From positions 1-64,000 of the forward strand of contig NZ_JABFDH010000002.1 of the NCBI RefSeq assembly GCF_013403975.1: a stretch of 64,000 bases of DNA. Reading direction: 5' to 3'. The DNA comes from Winogradskyella ursingii. GTDB lineage: Bacteria > Bacteroidota > Bacteroidia > Flavobacteriales > Flavobacteriaceae. Made by a program: the position numbers and the translations under genes. Below the pieces are notes generated by a model. That model ran no database searches. It saw only the letters and a program-made list of their open reading frames with translations, and was not told the origin of the DNA. Below, piece after piece: positions 37,409 through 45,804 of the stretch; the first letter of the stretch is position 1; each line of letters begins with the position of its first letter.

Positions 37409-38470
37409 CTATTGCTTATCTATTTTGGTCATCCAACCAAATTTGTCTTCAACTTTTCCAGTTTTTATATCGTTTAATCGCTGATTTATTTCTATCCCAA
37501 CAGGACTATCGTGAGACACGTGAATGGATTCGCCATCCAATCCAATTTCCTGAATGTAAGCAATACCAACTGCCGTACCTGTCCCAAATGCTTCTTTTAA
37601 GGTACCATTTTTAGAGGCTTCCCTAATTTCATCAATGGTGATTTTTCGTTCTGTGACTTCAAAACCGCGATCTTTTAATAAGGCAATAACACTCTTTCTG
37701 GTTATACCATCCAAAACACAACCGTCTAATTCTGGAGTAATAAATTTGTCATTAATCTTAAAAAAGATATTCATCGTACCCACTTCTTGAATGTACTTGT
37801 GCTCAACTGCATCTAACCACAACACTTGGTCGTAACCTTTGGCTTTTGCCAATTCTGTTGGACGAATTGCGGCTGCGTAATTTCCCGCGGCTTTGGCCTC
37901 TCCTGTACCACCTTGAGCTGCTCTAATGAATTTCTTTTCGGCCCATAATTTTATACGCTTGCTGAAAAATGGTCCTGCTGGCGATGCCATGATGATGAAC
38001 TTGTAATGTGTTGCGGCACGCATACCAATAAATGGCTCATCTGCGTACATAAACGGTCTTAAATATAAAGCACTGCCGTTCATTGGCGGAATCCATTGTC
38101 TGTCTAAATCGACCAAATGTTTTAGACCATCTACAAATAACTCAGTGGGAATATTAGGCATACCCATACGGTCGGCACTAAAATTCAAACGATTGGCATT
38201 ATCCTCTGCCCTAAACAACATTGGATTGCCATCTGAATCTACTGTGGCCTTCATACCTTCAAAAATGGCTTGTCCGTAGTGCAAAGCCATTGCTGCAGGA
38301 TGCGTTGGAATCATTCCCATTGGAATTATCCTTGGGTTGGTCCATTCGCTATTGTCGTAATCACAGATAAACATGTGATCAGTGAATGTAGTTCCTAAAG
38401 GTATATTGTTGAAGTCTAATTTATCGAGATTAGATGTTTCTGTTTTTTGTATTGAAATATTGTAGCTCAT
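37409..38470 (-). CDS. ilvE: Branched-chain amino acid aminotransferase
   Basis: A 353-residue fold-type IV PLP aminotransferase of the BCAT class. The cofactor lysine lies in GTGEAKAAGNYAAA, and EVGTMNIFF and GTGTAVGI contact the phosphate. It interconverts Val, Leu and Ile with their keto acids, supplying the dehydrogenase subunits on either side (E2 upstream, E1 downstream), so degradation is the likely direction. The gene is enclosed by two direct copies of the family E repeat. Confidence 0.95.
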   Translation of the reverse strand: MSYNISIQKTETSNLDKLDFNNIPLGTTFTDHMFICDYDNSEWTNPRIIPMGMIPTHPAAMALHYGQAIFEGMKATVDSDGNPMLFRAEDNANRLNFSADRMGMPNIPTELFVDGLKHLVDLDRQWIPPMNGSALYLRPFMYADEPFIGMRAATHYKFIIMASPAGPFFSKRIKLWAEKKFIRAAQGGTGEAKAAGNYAAAIRPTELAKAKGYDQVLWLDAVEHKYIQEVGTMNIFFKINDKFITPELDGCVLDGITRKSVIALLKDRGFEVTERKITIDEIREASKNGTLKEAFGTGTAVGIAYIQEIGLDGESIHVSHDSPVGIEINQRLNDIKTGKVEDKFGWMTKIDKQ

Positions 38471-38484
38471 GATTTTATGTTGAT

Positions 38485-38515
38485 GAGATCCTGAAACAAG
38501 TTCAGGATGACAAAC
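38485..38515 (+). repeat. Short hairpin repeat (family H), copy 1
   Basis: ATCCTGAA and TTCAGGAT pair around ACAAG, followed by GACAAAC. Nearly identical to 53594-53624 and close to 52129-52155. It lies 15 bp upstream of the ilvE start. Confidence 0.75.
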
Positions 38516-38528
38516 GGTTAATATTTTT

Positions 38529-38631
38529 CGTCAGTTCGAGTGAAATTGCTTTTGCAATTTTGTATCGAGAACTTATTTGTAATGACTTCTCGATACAATT
38601 CCGAATGCATTCGGAATCACTCGAATTGATG
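38529..38631 (+). repeat. Family E repeat, copy 2
   Basis: Same head (CGTCAGTTCGAGTGAAATTG) and internal TATCGAGAAC/TTCTCGATACAATT halves as 37183-37285, with an extra CCGAATGCATTCGG palindrome before the TCACTCGAA end. It fills the ilvE-E2 gap. Confidence 0.8.
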
Positions 38632-38638
38632 TTAATTT

Positions 38639-39940
38639 TTATATTTTTCTATTGACATCGAATTGCTCAAAATAGTCGGCAACGCGTCGTACGAAGCTTC
38701 CACCTAGAAAACCATCGACTACGCGATGATCAAAGGACAATGATAAATACATCATACTTCGAATTGCGATTTCGTCTCCTTTTTCGGTTTCTATGACTTC
38801 TGGTCTTTTTTTGATGATTCCTAATGCTAAAATGGCAACTTCGGGTTGATTGATGATCGGTGTTCCCATGACACTGCCGAAAGTTCCAACATTGGAAATG
38901 GTGAATGTGCTTCCTTTTATATCGTCTCCAGCGAGTTTGTTCTCTCTAGCTTTACTTGCTAATTCGTTGACATTTTCAGCCAAGGTTTTTAAATCTTTGG
39001 TGTCTGCGTTTTTTACCACTGGCACAATTAAGTTTCCACTTGGTAGTGCCGTTGCCATTCCGATATTTATATCTTCTTTTACAATAATATTGTTACCATC
39101 TACAGACGCATTGATATTCGGAAAATCCTTAACCGCTTTTGCAACAGCTTCTACAAACAAAGGCGTGAAGGTTAATCGCTCTCCATATTTTTCTTGAAAG
39201 GCTTTTTTGTTAGCGTTTCTCCAATTGACCATATTGGTTAAGTCGGCTTCAACATAAGCAGTAACGTGAGGCGATGTATGTTTTGAATACACCATGTGGT
39301 CAGCAATCATTTGGCGCATTCTATCCATTTCAATGACTTTTCCTTTGCCTTTATCGAATGTCAATTGTGGAATACGATATGCCGTTGGATCTTGGGTTAT
39401 TGGCTGTGCAAATTTGTATGGACGGCCTTCTTCTATATAATTGAATACATCACTTTTTCGCAACCTGCCTTCGTTTCCAGTTGCTGGAATTCGAGCTAAT
39501 TCTTCAAAACTAATGTGATGTTCTTTGGCTATTTTTATGATTAATGGTGAAAAGAAAGTGTTTGTATTGTTGACTGAAAATGAATTTGAAGTAGAAACTG
39601 ATTGTGTTGGTTTTGGTCGCTTACTATCTTTTTTCTTTTTTGGAGATTCTTCGCTATCGCTCTGAATGACAATTTGCTTCTTTGATGATTTCACCTCTTC
39701 AGAAACTTCAAGTATGGCAATCACTTCTCCAACTGGAACAACATCTTTCGCTTGAAACAATGTTTCTTTTAAAACTCCAGATGCTGGTGCGGGAACTTCA
39801 TTATCAACTTTATCAGTTGCCACTTCCAAAATGATGTCTCCTTCATCAAAGCCATCACCTTCGGCAACTAACCAATTTATGATCGTTCCTTCGGTGATAC
39901 TTTCACCCATTTTAGGCATTTTTAATTCAAACTTGCTCAA
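38639..39940 (-). CDS. 2-oxo acid dehydrogenase E2 (dihydrolipoyl acyltransferase)
   Basis: A 433-residue E2. Lipoyl domain 1-80 with the modified lysine K44 in EVATDKVDNEVP; flexible linker about 83-125; peripheral subunit-binding domain about 128-165 (FFSPLIIKIAKEHHISFEEL...); catalytic domain 205-433 with the active-site HRVVDG near the end. It forms the core of the complex with the fused E1. The linker contains VIQSDSEES (91-99), encoded by DNA matching an intergenic repeat. The first gene of the run, divergent from an Lrp regulator. Confidence 0.95.
   Translation of the reverse strand: MSKFELKMPKMGESITEGTIINWLVAEGDGFDEGDIILEVATDKVDNEVPAPASGVLKETLFQAKDVVPVGEVIAILEVSEEVKSSKKQIVIQSDSEESPKKKKDSKRPKPTQSVSTSNSFSVNNTNTFFSPLIIKIAKEHHISFEELARIPATGNEGRLRKSDVFNYIEEGRPYKFAQPITQDPTAYRIPQLTFDKGKGKVIEMDRMRQMIADHMVYSKHTSPHVTAYVEADLTNMVNWRNANKKAFQEKYGERLTFTPLFVEAVAKAVKDFPNINASVDGNNIIVKEDINIGMATALPSGNLIVPVVKNADTKDLKTLAENVNELASKARENKLAGDDIKGSTFTISNVGTFGSVMGTPIINQPEVAILALGIIKKRPEVIETEKGDEIAIRSMMYLSLSFDHRVVDGFLGGSFVRRVADYFEQFDVNRKI
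39645..39670 (-). repeat. Repeat fragment inside the E2 linker, translated in frame
   Basis: Read on the minus strand, GTCATTCAGAGCGATAGCG then AAGAATC nearly matches the start of the intergenic repeat at 42125-42149 (GTCATTCAGAGCAAAGCG then AAGAATC). It encodes VIQSDSEES in the lipoyl-domain linker, where extra residues should be tolerated. Confidence 0.6.
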
Positions 39941-40021
39941 ATTCTAAACTTTTAAAATCAGCAATAAAATTAAGGTATTTTAGATATTTTGTTCGTTAAA
40001 TACTCTATAATTAAATTTAAT

Positions 40022-40036
40022 AAGAATATAGTTCTT
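40022..40036. promoter_or_regulatory. Lrp-type dyad 1
   Basis: AAGAA-TATAG-TTCTT, a 15-bp dyad in the gap between the divergent E2 and Lrp/AsnC genes. Lrp-family proteins bind 15-bp dyads of this shape. It pairs with the dyad at 40053-40067. Confidence 0.5.
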
Positions 40037-40052
40037 TTTATTCATTGAAATA

Positions 40053-40067
40053 AAGAATAATATTCTT
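40053..40067. promoter_or_regulatory. Lrp-type dyad 2
   Basis: AAGAATAATATTCTT, a perfect palindrome of the same AAGAA-N5-TTCTT form, centred 31 bp (three helical turns) from dyad 1. The spacing puts both on one face of the helix. Confidence 0.55.
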
Positions 40068-40108
40068 CATATATTTACAAATTTGCACTTTTAAAAAATA
40101 ATTTTCTG

Positions 40109-40582
40109 ATGGCACACAGTCTTGACAAAATTGATACGCAAATCCTTGCTATACTTCAAAAAAACAGCAATAGAACTACAAAAAGCATTGCTGAGGAATT
40201 GGGCATGACCACTTCTCCTGTTTTTGAGCGTATTAAGAAGTTAGAAAAAGAAGGTTATATTAAAAAGTACGTTGCTGTTCTCGATAATAAAAAAATCGGG
40301 ATTAAACTAACTGTATTTATTGGTATTACACTGCAAGGTCATACGAGAAGTTATTTAGAAAAATTTGTAACCGAGATCAACAATTTTCCGGAGATTGTAG
40401 AATGCCATCGTGTTAGTGGAAATTTTGATTATTTACTCAAACTTATTGTGGAAGATATTGAAGCTTACGAAACCTTTATTATTTCTAAATTGACTCTACT
40501 ACCCTACTTAGGTAATGTGCAGAGCTTGATTACGCTTTCCACTGGCAAAGAAACCAATGAAATTGATTTGAGTAGGATTTGA
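40109..40582 (+). CDS. Lrp/AsnC-family transcriptional regulator
   Basis: A 157-residue regulator. Winged helix-turn-helix at about 5-55 (LDKIDTQILAILQKNSNRTT, then SIAEELGMTTSPVFERIKKLE) and an AsnC-type ligand-binding RAM domain about 65-150 (VECHRVSGNFDYLLKLIVED). Its divergent position next to the branched-chain E2/ilvE/E1 genes suggests it senses a branched-chain amino acid and controls them. Two dyads in the shared gap are candidate binding sites. Confidence 0.93.
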   Translation: MAHSLDKIDTQILAILQKNSNRTTKSIAEELGMTTSPVFERIKKLEKEGYIKKYVAVLDNKKIGIKLTVFIGITLQGHTRSYLEKFVTEINNFPEIVECHRVSGNFDYLLKLIVEDIEAYETFIISKLTLLPYLGNVQSLITLSTGKETNEIDLSRI

Positions 40583-40603
40583 AACTAATCTATTCTATTA
40601 AGT

Positions 40604-41257
40604 TTAGTGGAACATACTAATCAAAAATAAAAAAGCAATTAAATCAAAATACTTCAGTATTTGTTCATCTTTATCAAGCACGTCAATCAGATTATACATT
40701 TTGACAGATTCTATATACTCTCGTAGATATTTTGGCATAATATAATCATGATTTCTATATTTGATCAAATCCATAATCTTATTATCTGTAATTTCTTCTT
40801 CTAGCCTTTCATACTTTCCGTCTGTAAACCTTAGGGCTATGTCTCCTTTTTTTAGAGAATCAAACACAACCATATAATCTTTCCCGTACCAATAGCTGAT
40901 AATCTCGTATGCCTCTGACAAGGTAAAACTTCTTCTCCCTTTATATCCAAGACTGTCAAAATAGCTTAAAAATGTTCCTTTGTCTTCTATCTGAACGAGC
41001 TCTCGTATAGTTGAGGCAGGAATAATTTTTTTACCATCAGTTTTTTGAAACATAAATTTTATGAGAAATTCTTTATCGATTTTATGACGATGATATTTTA
41101 AAATATCGTCTGGTAGGATTCCTGAAACATGAAGAATATAAATCAATTTTCGGTCAAATTCATCTATTTTAGAACAGAAAATAGTCTGAAGCAAAAAACC
41201 AAATCTTAGCCCATGCTTTTTGTTATAAGAATAACTGAAAATTTTGTTTGTTTCCAT
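40604..41257 (-). CDS. Hypothetical protein
   Basis: A 217-residue protein, no family recognised. It is rich in K, I, Y and F with no signal peptide; the extreme C-terminus (LIAFLFLISMF) is hydrophobic and could be a tail anchor. Predicted mostly helical. It lies between the Lrp gene (convergent) and a tiny open frame, with no operon partner. Confidence 0.55.
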   Translation of the reverse strand: METNKIFSYSYNKKHGLRFGFLLQTIFCSKIDEFDRKLIYILHVSGILPDDILKYHRHKIDKEFLIKFMFQKTDGKKIIPASTIRELVQIEDKGTFLSYFDSLGYKGRRSFTLSEAYEIISYWYGKDYMVVFDSLKKGDIALRFTDGKYERLEEEITDNKIMDLIKYRNHDYIMPKYLREYIESVKMYNLIDVLDKDEQILKYFDLIAFLFLISMFH

Positions 41258-41317
41258 ATGGAGAAATGAACCCTGCCCATTAAGACCATAGGCAGAGTTT
41301 AATTTGCATTGATAAAT

Positions 41318-41425
41318 TTAGTCTTCATCACGTGAGTTATGATACTCTTCATGATCTGGGTTTAATTGGTTTGCGTGATTGTCACGATCTGACTGTGTGT
41401 GCTCTGCACTGCTATTCCATGCCAT
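41318..41425 (-). CDS. Possible 35-residue hydrophilic protein
   Basis: The frame starts MAWNSSAEHTQSDRDNHANQ and ends EEYHNSRDED before TAA at 41318-41320. Composition (N, H, D, S, E; no cysteine) is unusual but not random, with good codon usage for this genome. A similar type of small Asn/His/Asp-rich protein is common as a hypothetical in flavobacteria. Unsupported by any neighbour. Confidence 0.45.
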   Translation of the reverse strand: MAWNSSAEHTQSDRDNHANQLNPDHEEYHNSRDED

Positions 41426-41514
41426 AATTTTATGTGTTTAAGTAAAACAAAATATTATGTCACAAATTTATACAGCTAAAAGAATAACTAAAAAGAAATT
41501 TTCTACGATAGCAA

Positions 41515-42111
41515 TTATCTTTTAAAAGTTTCTCGAAGCGTTTTATAAATATCGTCTTGAACTTTCATGTTTTCAGGCACTTCTCTTAAAGGCTCAACCG
41601 CTCTCAATGACTCATGACAATCCTTGGGCAATTGTTGATAGAGTTCAGTCCCTTTTGTTTTCCAAGCAATCATTTCATCACTGACCTGTTTAACTACTTT
41701 TGCTGGATTTCCAACGACTAAACTTCGTTTCGGAATTATAGTTTCTGCCTTTACAAATACCATTGCTCCCACGATGGATTCATCACCAATTTCGGCATCG
41801 TCCATAATCACTGAGTTCATTCCGATAAGACAATTTCTGCCCAAATTTGCTCCATGAATAATAGCTCCATGACCAACATGAGCGCCCTCTTTTAACACGA
41901 TGGATTTTCCCGGAAACATATGCACGGTACAATTTTCCTGAACATTCACACCATCCTCTAAAATAATTTGTCCCCAATCTCCGCGAATTGCAGCTCCTGG
42001 ACCAATATAACAGTTTTTGCCAATAATAACATTTCCTGTTACGGCTGCCAATGGATGCACAAAACTGCTTTTGTGTACAACTGGCGTGTAGCCTTTAAAT
42101 GAATAAATCAT
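41515..42111 (-). CDS. paaY: PaaY-like gamma-carbonic-anhydrase-fold hydrolase
   Basis: A 198-residue left-handed beta-helix protein of the hexapeptide-repeat/gamma-carbonic anhydrase family (GNVIIGKNCYIGPGAAIRGDWG, HVGHGAIIHGANLGRNCLIGMNSVIMD). PaaY in E. coli is a thioesterase that clears dead-end CoA esters of the phenylacetate pathway. Histidine zinc ligands are in HMFPGK, GHVGH-type context (HGAIIHG). The ATG at 42111 is chosen; another ATG at 42129 is inside a repeat. Last gene of the paa run. Confidence 0.85.
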   Translation of the reverse strand: MIYSFKGYTPVVHKSSFVHPLAAVTGNVIIGKNCYIGPGAAIRGDWGQIILEDGVNVQENCTVHMFPGKSIVLKEGAHVGHGAIIHGANLGRNCLIGMNSVIMDDAEIGDESIVGAMVFVKAETIIPKRSLVVGNPAKVVKQVSDEMIAWKTKGTELYQQLPKDCHESLRAVEPLREVPENMKVQDDIYKTLRETFKR

Positions 42112-42124
42112 ATTTTTTGAATAT

Positions 42125-42189
42125 GTCATTCAGAGCAAAGCGAAGAATCTCATCATGAGATTGCCACGTCCTTCGTCCTCGCAATGACG
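42125..42189 (-). repeat. GTCATTGCGAGG repeat (family K), copy 1
   Basis: On the minus strand it reads CGTCATTGCGAGGACGAAGG and continues to a GAGATTCTTCGCTTTGCTC end; the same family occurs at 48606-48671. It separates paaY from the crotonase gene. GTCATTGCGAGG repeats are found in many unrelated bacteria. Confidence 0.75.
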
Positions 42190-42192
42190 TCC

Positions 42193-42945
42193 TTATTTAT
42201 AAGTTTTCAATTTCTCTTTCGTAAATTCAGAAAGCACTAATCTTCCGCTCGTTTCTGCACGCTCAGCTAATAGTTTGTCCCAATCTTCAGTACCCTTCCA
42301 GAAAATTTTCTTCATTTCTTGCATGGCTTCAGGGTTGTAGGTACATAAATGCTCTGCTGTTGTTTTTACGGCTTCATCAAGTTCTTCAGTGCTCTCATAA
42401 ACCTGTGTGAACAGTCCTTTTTGTTTTGCCCACTCTGGTGGATAAAAAGAGTTCGCATCAATAGCGATTTGCGACATAGCGCTTAATCCCATTTTGCGTT
42501 CTATGGCTGGGCCTACGACGAATGGTCCGATGCCAATATTTAATTCGCTCAACTTTATAGCTGCAAATTTTGTTGCCATACAATAATCGGTGGATGCTGC
42601 TAATCCGACTCCGCCTCCAACGGTTTTTCCTTGGATACGACCGATTATGAATTTTGGACACTTACGCATCGCATTAATCACATTGGCGAATCCTGAAAAG
42701 AAGACTTTTCCCGTGGCTGCATCGTTGATGTTAATCAGTTCCTTGAAGCTTGCTCCGGCGCAGAATGTTCTATCGCCTCCACTTTTCAAGACGATAACTT
42801 TTATATCGTCGTTAGTTCCTGTATCTGTAATGGTTTGGGCTAATTCTGCCAAAACATCTCCCGGTAAGGAATTGTGTGCTGGGTGAAAGAATTCTATGTA
42901 TGCTACTTCGTTTTCTATGGTTTGTTTTACGTATGGGTCACTCAT
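42193..42945 (-). CDS. Enoyl-CoA hydratase/isomerase family protein of the paa cluster
   Basis: A crotonase of about 250 residues (start MSDPYVKQ at 42945; an ATG three codons earlier is possible). The oxyanion-hole segments are FCAGASFKEL and KTVGGGVGLAAS. By position it should be PaaF (2,3-dehydroadipyl-CoA hydratase), the only candidate in the window. However, the first catalytic glutamate of hydratases (GxGCELA) is replaced by glycine (GGGVGLA), while the second is present (KLSELNIGI). That pattern resembles isomerases more than hydratases, so the PaaF role is uncertain. Confidence 0.8.
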   Translation of the reverse strand: MSDPYVKQTIENEVAYIEFFHPAHNSLPGDVLAELAQTITDTGTNDDIKVIVLKSGGDRTFCAGASFKELININDAATGKVFFSGFANVINAMRKCPKFIIGRIQGKTVGGGVGLAASTDYCMATKFAAIKLSELNIGIGPFVVGPAIERKMGLSAMSQIAIDANSFYPPEWAKQKGLFTQVYESTEELDEAVKTTAEHLCTYNPEAMQEMKKIFWKGTEDWDKLLAERAETSGRLVLSEFTKEKLKTYK

Positions 42946-42959
42946 GTTTTTCATTTATT

Positions 42960-43031
42960 GTCATTCCTGCGAAGGCAGGAATCTATTTTAATTTTTATTC
43001 TATTCTGGATTCCTGCCTTCGCAGGAATGAC
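42960..43031. repeat. Perfect inverted-repeat element (family G)
   Basis: Arms 42960-42983 and 43008-43031 are exact 24-bp inverted copies (GTCATTCCTGCGAAGGCAGG... and its complement) around a 24-base AT-rich centre, a 72-bp miniature element. It lies between paaZ and the crotonase gene and could form a very stable hairpin in mRNA. Confidence 0.9.
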
Positions 43032-43035
43032 AAAA

Positions 43036-45573
43036 TTACATTAATCCAAATTGTTCAAAATGGTGGTTTAAGTGTTTTCTTTCGAGTAAATACCACTCAT
43101 ATTTGTTCATTTCTCCGAATACCATATTATTTAGTTTGGCTTCTGGATTTTCTTTGAAATACTCGATGTATTTTTTGCGTTGTTCTTTGAACTTTTCAAT
43201 TGCCGTTTCTAAATCGGCATGTCTCAATTCATCTAAAGTGTCTTTTTCTAATAATGGGAAATTGGTGTTTTTCGGAAACTTGTCGTAGTTGTATAAACTC
43301 GCATGTACCTTTTCCAAAATCTTTTCTGGTGTATTCACATCAAAATCTTGAATTTCTCCCGAGGCGATTTTATAAGTGTATTCCAGATGCTCAACCATGT
43401 GTTGTGGTGTCATAATTCCCCATTCAGGCTTCATATCTGACTTCAACTTTGATAGCAATTCATCTATTTTTTCGTCTGTCATTTCTACAAACGTTTCCTG
43501 TTTTTTCTGAACCATAGTTAATATGGTTGCTACAGCAACTAAAGGACTATCCTTTTCAGTTTTTTCGCTTTCAGGTCTGTTTTCAAAATTAGCATCAAAT
43601 ACTTCGACATGCCACTTTACGATTCCGCTTGGGTGTTCTGTTGACGCCACATCTCTATCGACTTTCTCCTTACACGTCAGTCGAACATAAATGGTGTCAT
43701 TATGGTACAACGGTCGTAAAAACCGAATACTATCCAAACCATAATTTGCAGCGACAGGACCTTTATTTGGATATACAAACAAACCTGCTGCGGCCGAAAT
43801 AATGAAATAGCCGTGAGCCGTTCGCTTTTCGAAAATACTTCCGTCTAAAGATGTAATATCCGTATGGGCATAAAAATGATCCCAAGTGAGATTGGCAAAA
43901 TTAATGATATCTGTATCTGTTAATGTACGCTTATGTGTTTTAAGCGACATTCCTGGTTCAATATCTTCCCAATGATATTGAAAAGGATGCTGTTCAGCCT
44001 CCTTATACTTTGCGTGTTGTTGATAAATACCAGTGATTTCAGTAATTGTAGTTGGCGAACCCTGTATGGCCGTTCGCTGTAAATAATGCTTAATACCTCG
44101 CATGCCACCCATTTCTTCTCCACCACCAGCTCGTCCTGGACCACCATGTACCAAATATGGTAATGGTGAACCGTGACCTGTACTTTGTTTTGCCATTTCA
44201 CGATTAATCACTAAAATTCGTCCGTGATGCGATGCTGCATTTATGGTGTATTCTTTAGCAATCTTATCGTCATTCGTCGCGATTGAAGACACTAATGAGC
44301 CTTTACCCATTTGTGCCAATTGAATGGCTTCATCCAAATTTTTATAAGGCATTATGGTACTTACTGGACCGAAAGCCTCACGTTCGTGAATAATTGTATT
44401 TTGAAATGGATGATCTGCTCTTAATAAAATAGGGCTGATAAACGCACCTTTTTCGGCATCCGCTCCAATGGTTTCAATTTTATCTAAATCTCCATATACG
44501 ATTTGGGCTTCTTTCGCTAAATCATTTACTGAATCTCTTACGGCTTCAACTTGATGACGGCTGACCAAAGAACCCATTCTAACTTCTTTTAATCTTGGGT
44601 CTCCGATTGTGACTTTATCCAATGCTTTTCCTAAGTGGACTTGAACGTCTTCAACTAAATTTTCTGGAACGATAACTCTTCTGATTGCGGTACATTTTTG
44701 TCCGCATTTAACGGTCATTTCTTTTCGAACCTCTTTAATGAACAGGTCGAATTCCGGTGTGCCAGGTTTAGCATCTTCTCCTAAAATTGATGCATTAAGC
44801 GAGTCTGCTTCCATAGTGAATGGCACAGATTCCTCAATTAACCTTGGATGTGCTTTTAGCAATCGACCCGTTGAAGCAGAACCTGTAAAGGTTACAACAT
44901 CTTGGGATTCAACTGTATCTAATATGTTTTTAACGGTCCCGTTAATTATTTGAAGTGCACCTTCTGGCAATATTTTTGAATCGATAATTGTTCTTGCTAC
45001 AGCTTCAGCTAAATAAGATGATGAAGGTGCAGGTAAAACAACGGCAGGAACGCCTGCCATCCAATTTACCGCACATTTTTCTAACATGCCCCAAACCGGG
45101 AAATTGAAAGCGTTGATGTGTACTGCAACTCCTCGTTTAGGCACCATGATATGATGTGCCATAAAGCGTCCGCCACGAGACAAATCGATTGGGTCTCCTT
45201 CTACGTGATAGGGCTGATTAGGAAATAGTTTTCGCAAAGATGCGTTTGCGAATAAGTTACCGAAACCACCTTCGATATCTATCCAGCTATCAACTCGTGT
45301 GGCACCTGTTCTATAACTCAAATCGTAGAATTGATCTTTTCTTTTAGTGAGATATAATGCTAACTTTTTAAGCATGTTTCCACGTTCTTGAAAAGTCATT
45401 TTACGAAGCTTTTCTCCTCCTTTTGTTCTTCCGTAGTTTAGGATTTCAGGAATGTCGAGACCTTCAATTGCAACGCTTGTAAAGGCTTCGCCAGTGACAG
45501 CATCTAAAATTGGTGCTCCCTCTTCTTTTCCAGTTGTCCATGAACCTAATATATAATGCGGTATTTTATTCAT
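43036..45573 (-). CDS. paaZ: PaaZ bifunctional ring-cleaving enzyme with extra DinB-like domain
   Basis: About 845 residues from the ATG at 45573 (MNKIPHYILGSW). Aldehyde dehydrogenase domain about 1-510 with catalytic Cys in TVKCGQKCTAIRR; MaoC-like hydratase domain about 535-690 (NLTWDHFYAHTD). PaaZ opens the oxepin-CoA ring and oxidises the semialdehyde. E. coli PaaZ ends here at about 680 residues; this one continues about 150 residues (PEWGIMTPQHMVEHLEYTYK ... KYEWYLLERKHLNHHFEQFGL), a DUF1569/DinB-like four-helix domain with conserved His. Longer in-frame starts at 45600 and 45633 exist. Confidence 0.93.
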   Translation of the reverse strand: MNKIPHYILGSWTTGKEEGAPILDAVTGEAFTSVAIEGLDIPEILNYGRTKGGEKLRKMTFQERGNMLKKLALYLTKRKDQFYDLSYRTGATRVDSWIDIEGGFGNLFANASLRKLFPNQPYHVEGDPIDLSRGGRFMAHHIMVPKRGVAVHINAFNFPVWGMLEKCAVNWMAGVPAVVLPAPSSSYLAEAVARTIIDSKILPEGALQIINGTVKNILDTVESQDVVTFTGSASTGRLLKAHPRLIEESVPFTMEADSLNASILGEDAKPGTPEFDLFIKEVRKEMTVKCGQKCTAIRRVIVPENLVEDVQVHLGKALDKVTIGDPRLKEVRMGSLVSRHQVEAVRDSVNDLAKEAQIVYGDLDKIETIGADAEKGAFISPILLRADHPFQNTIIHEREAFGPVSTIMPYKNLDEAIQLAQMGKGSLVSSIATNDDKIAKEYTINAASHHGRILVINREMAKQSTGHGSPLPYLVHGGPGRAGGGEEMGGMRGIKHYLQRTAIQGSPTTITEITGIYQQHAKYKEAEQHPFQYHWEDIEPGMSLKTHKRTLTDTDIINFANLTWDHFYAHTDITSLDGSIFEKRTAHGYFIISAAAGLFVYPNKGPVAANYGLDSIRFLRPLYHNDTIYVRLTCKEKVDRDVASTEHPSGIVKWHVEVFDANFENRPESEKTEKDSPLVAVATILTMVQKKQETFVEMTDEKIDELLSKLKSDMKPEWGIMTPQHMVEHLEYTYKIASGEIQDFDVNTPEKILEKVHASLYNYDKFPKNTNFPLLEKDTLDELRHADLETAIEKFKEQRKKYIEYFKENPEAKLNNMVFGEMNKYEWYLLERKHLNHHFEQFGLM

Positions 45574-45804
45574 TTCGTATTTGTTTTTATTTATGTTCAT
45601 TTTGTCTTGAAACAAAACGAACCAAAAATTCAAGTTGAAATGAGGAATTTTTCAATCTCTTATTGAGCTTGAAAACCAAAAATAAAATCTAAATTTCTTC
45701 CAAGGCTTCAGAAATTCTTAACGATTTGATTTTTATATTCTGCATTTCAACGACCACCTCTTGCTATCTATATTCTATATTCTATGAGCGTAGCGGTCTA
45801 TTTT

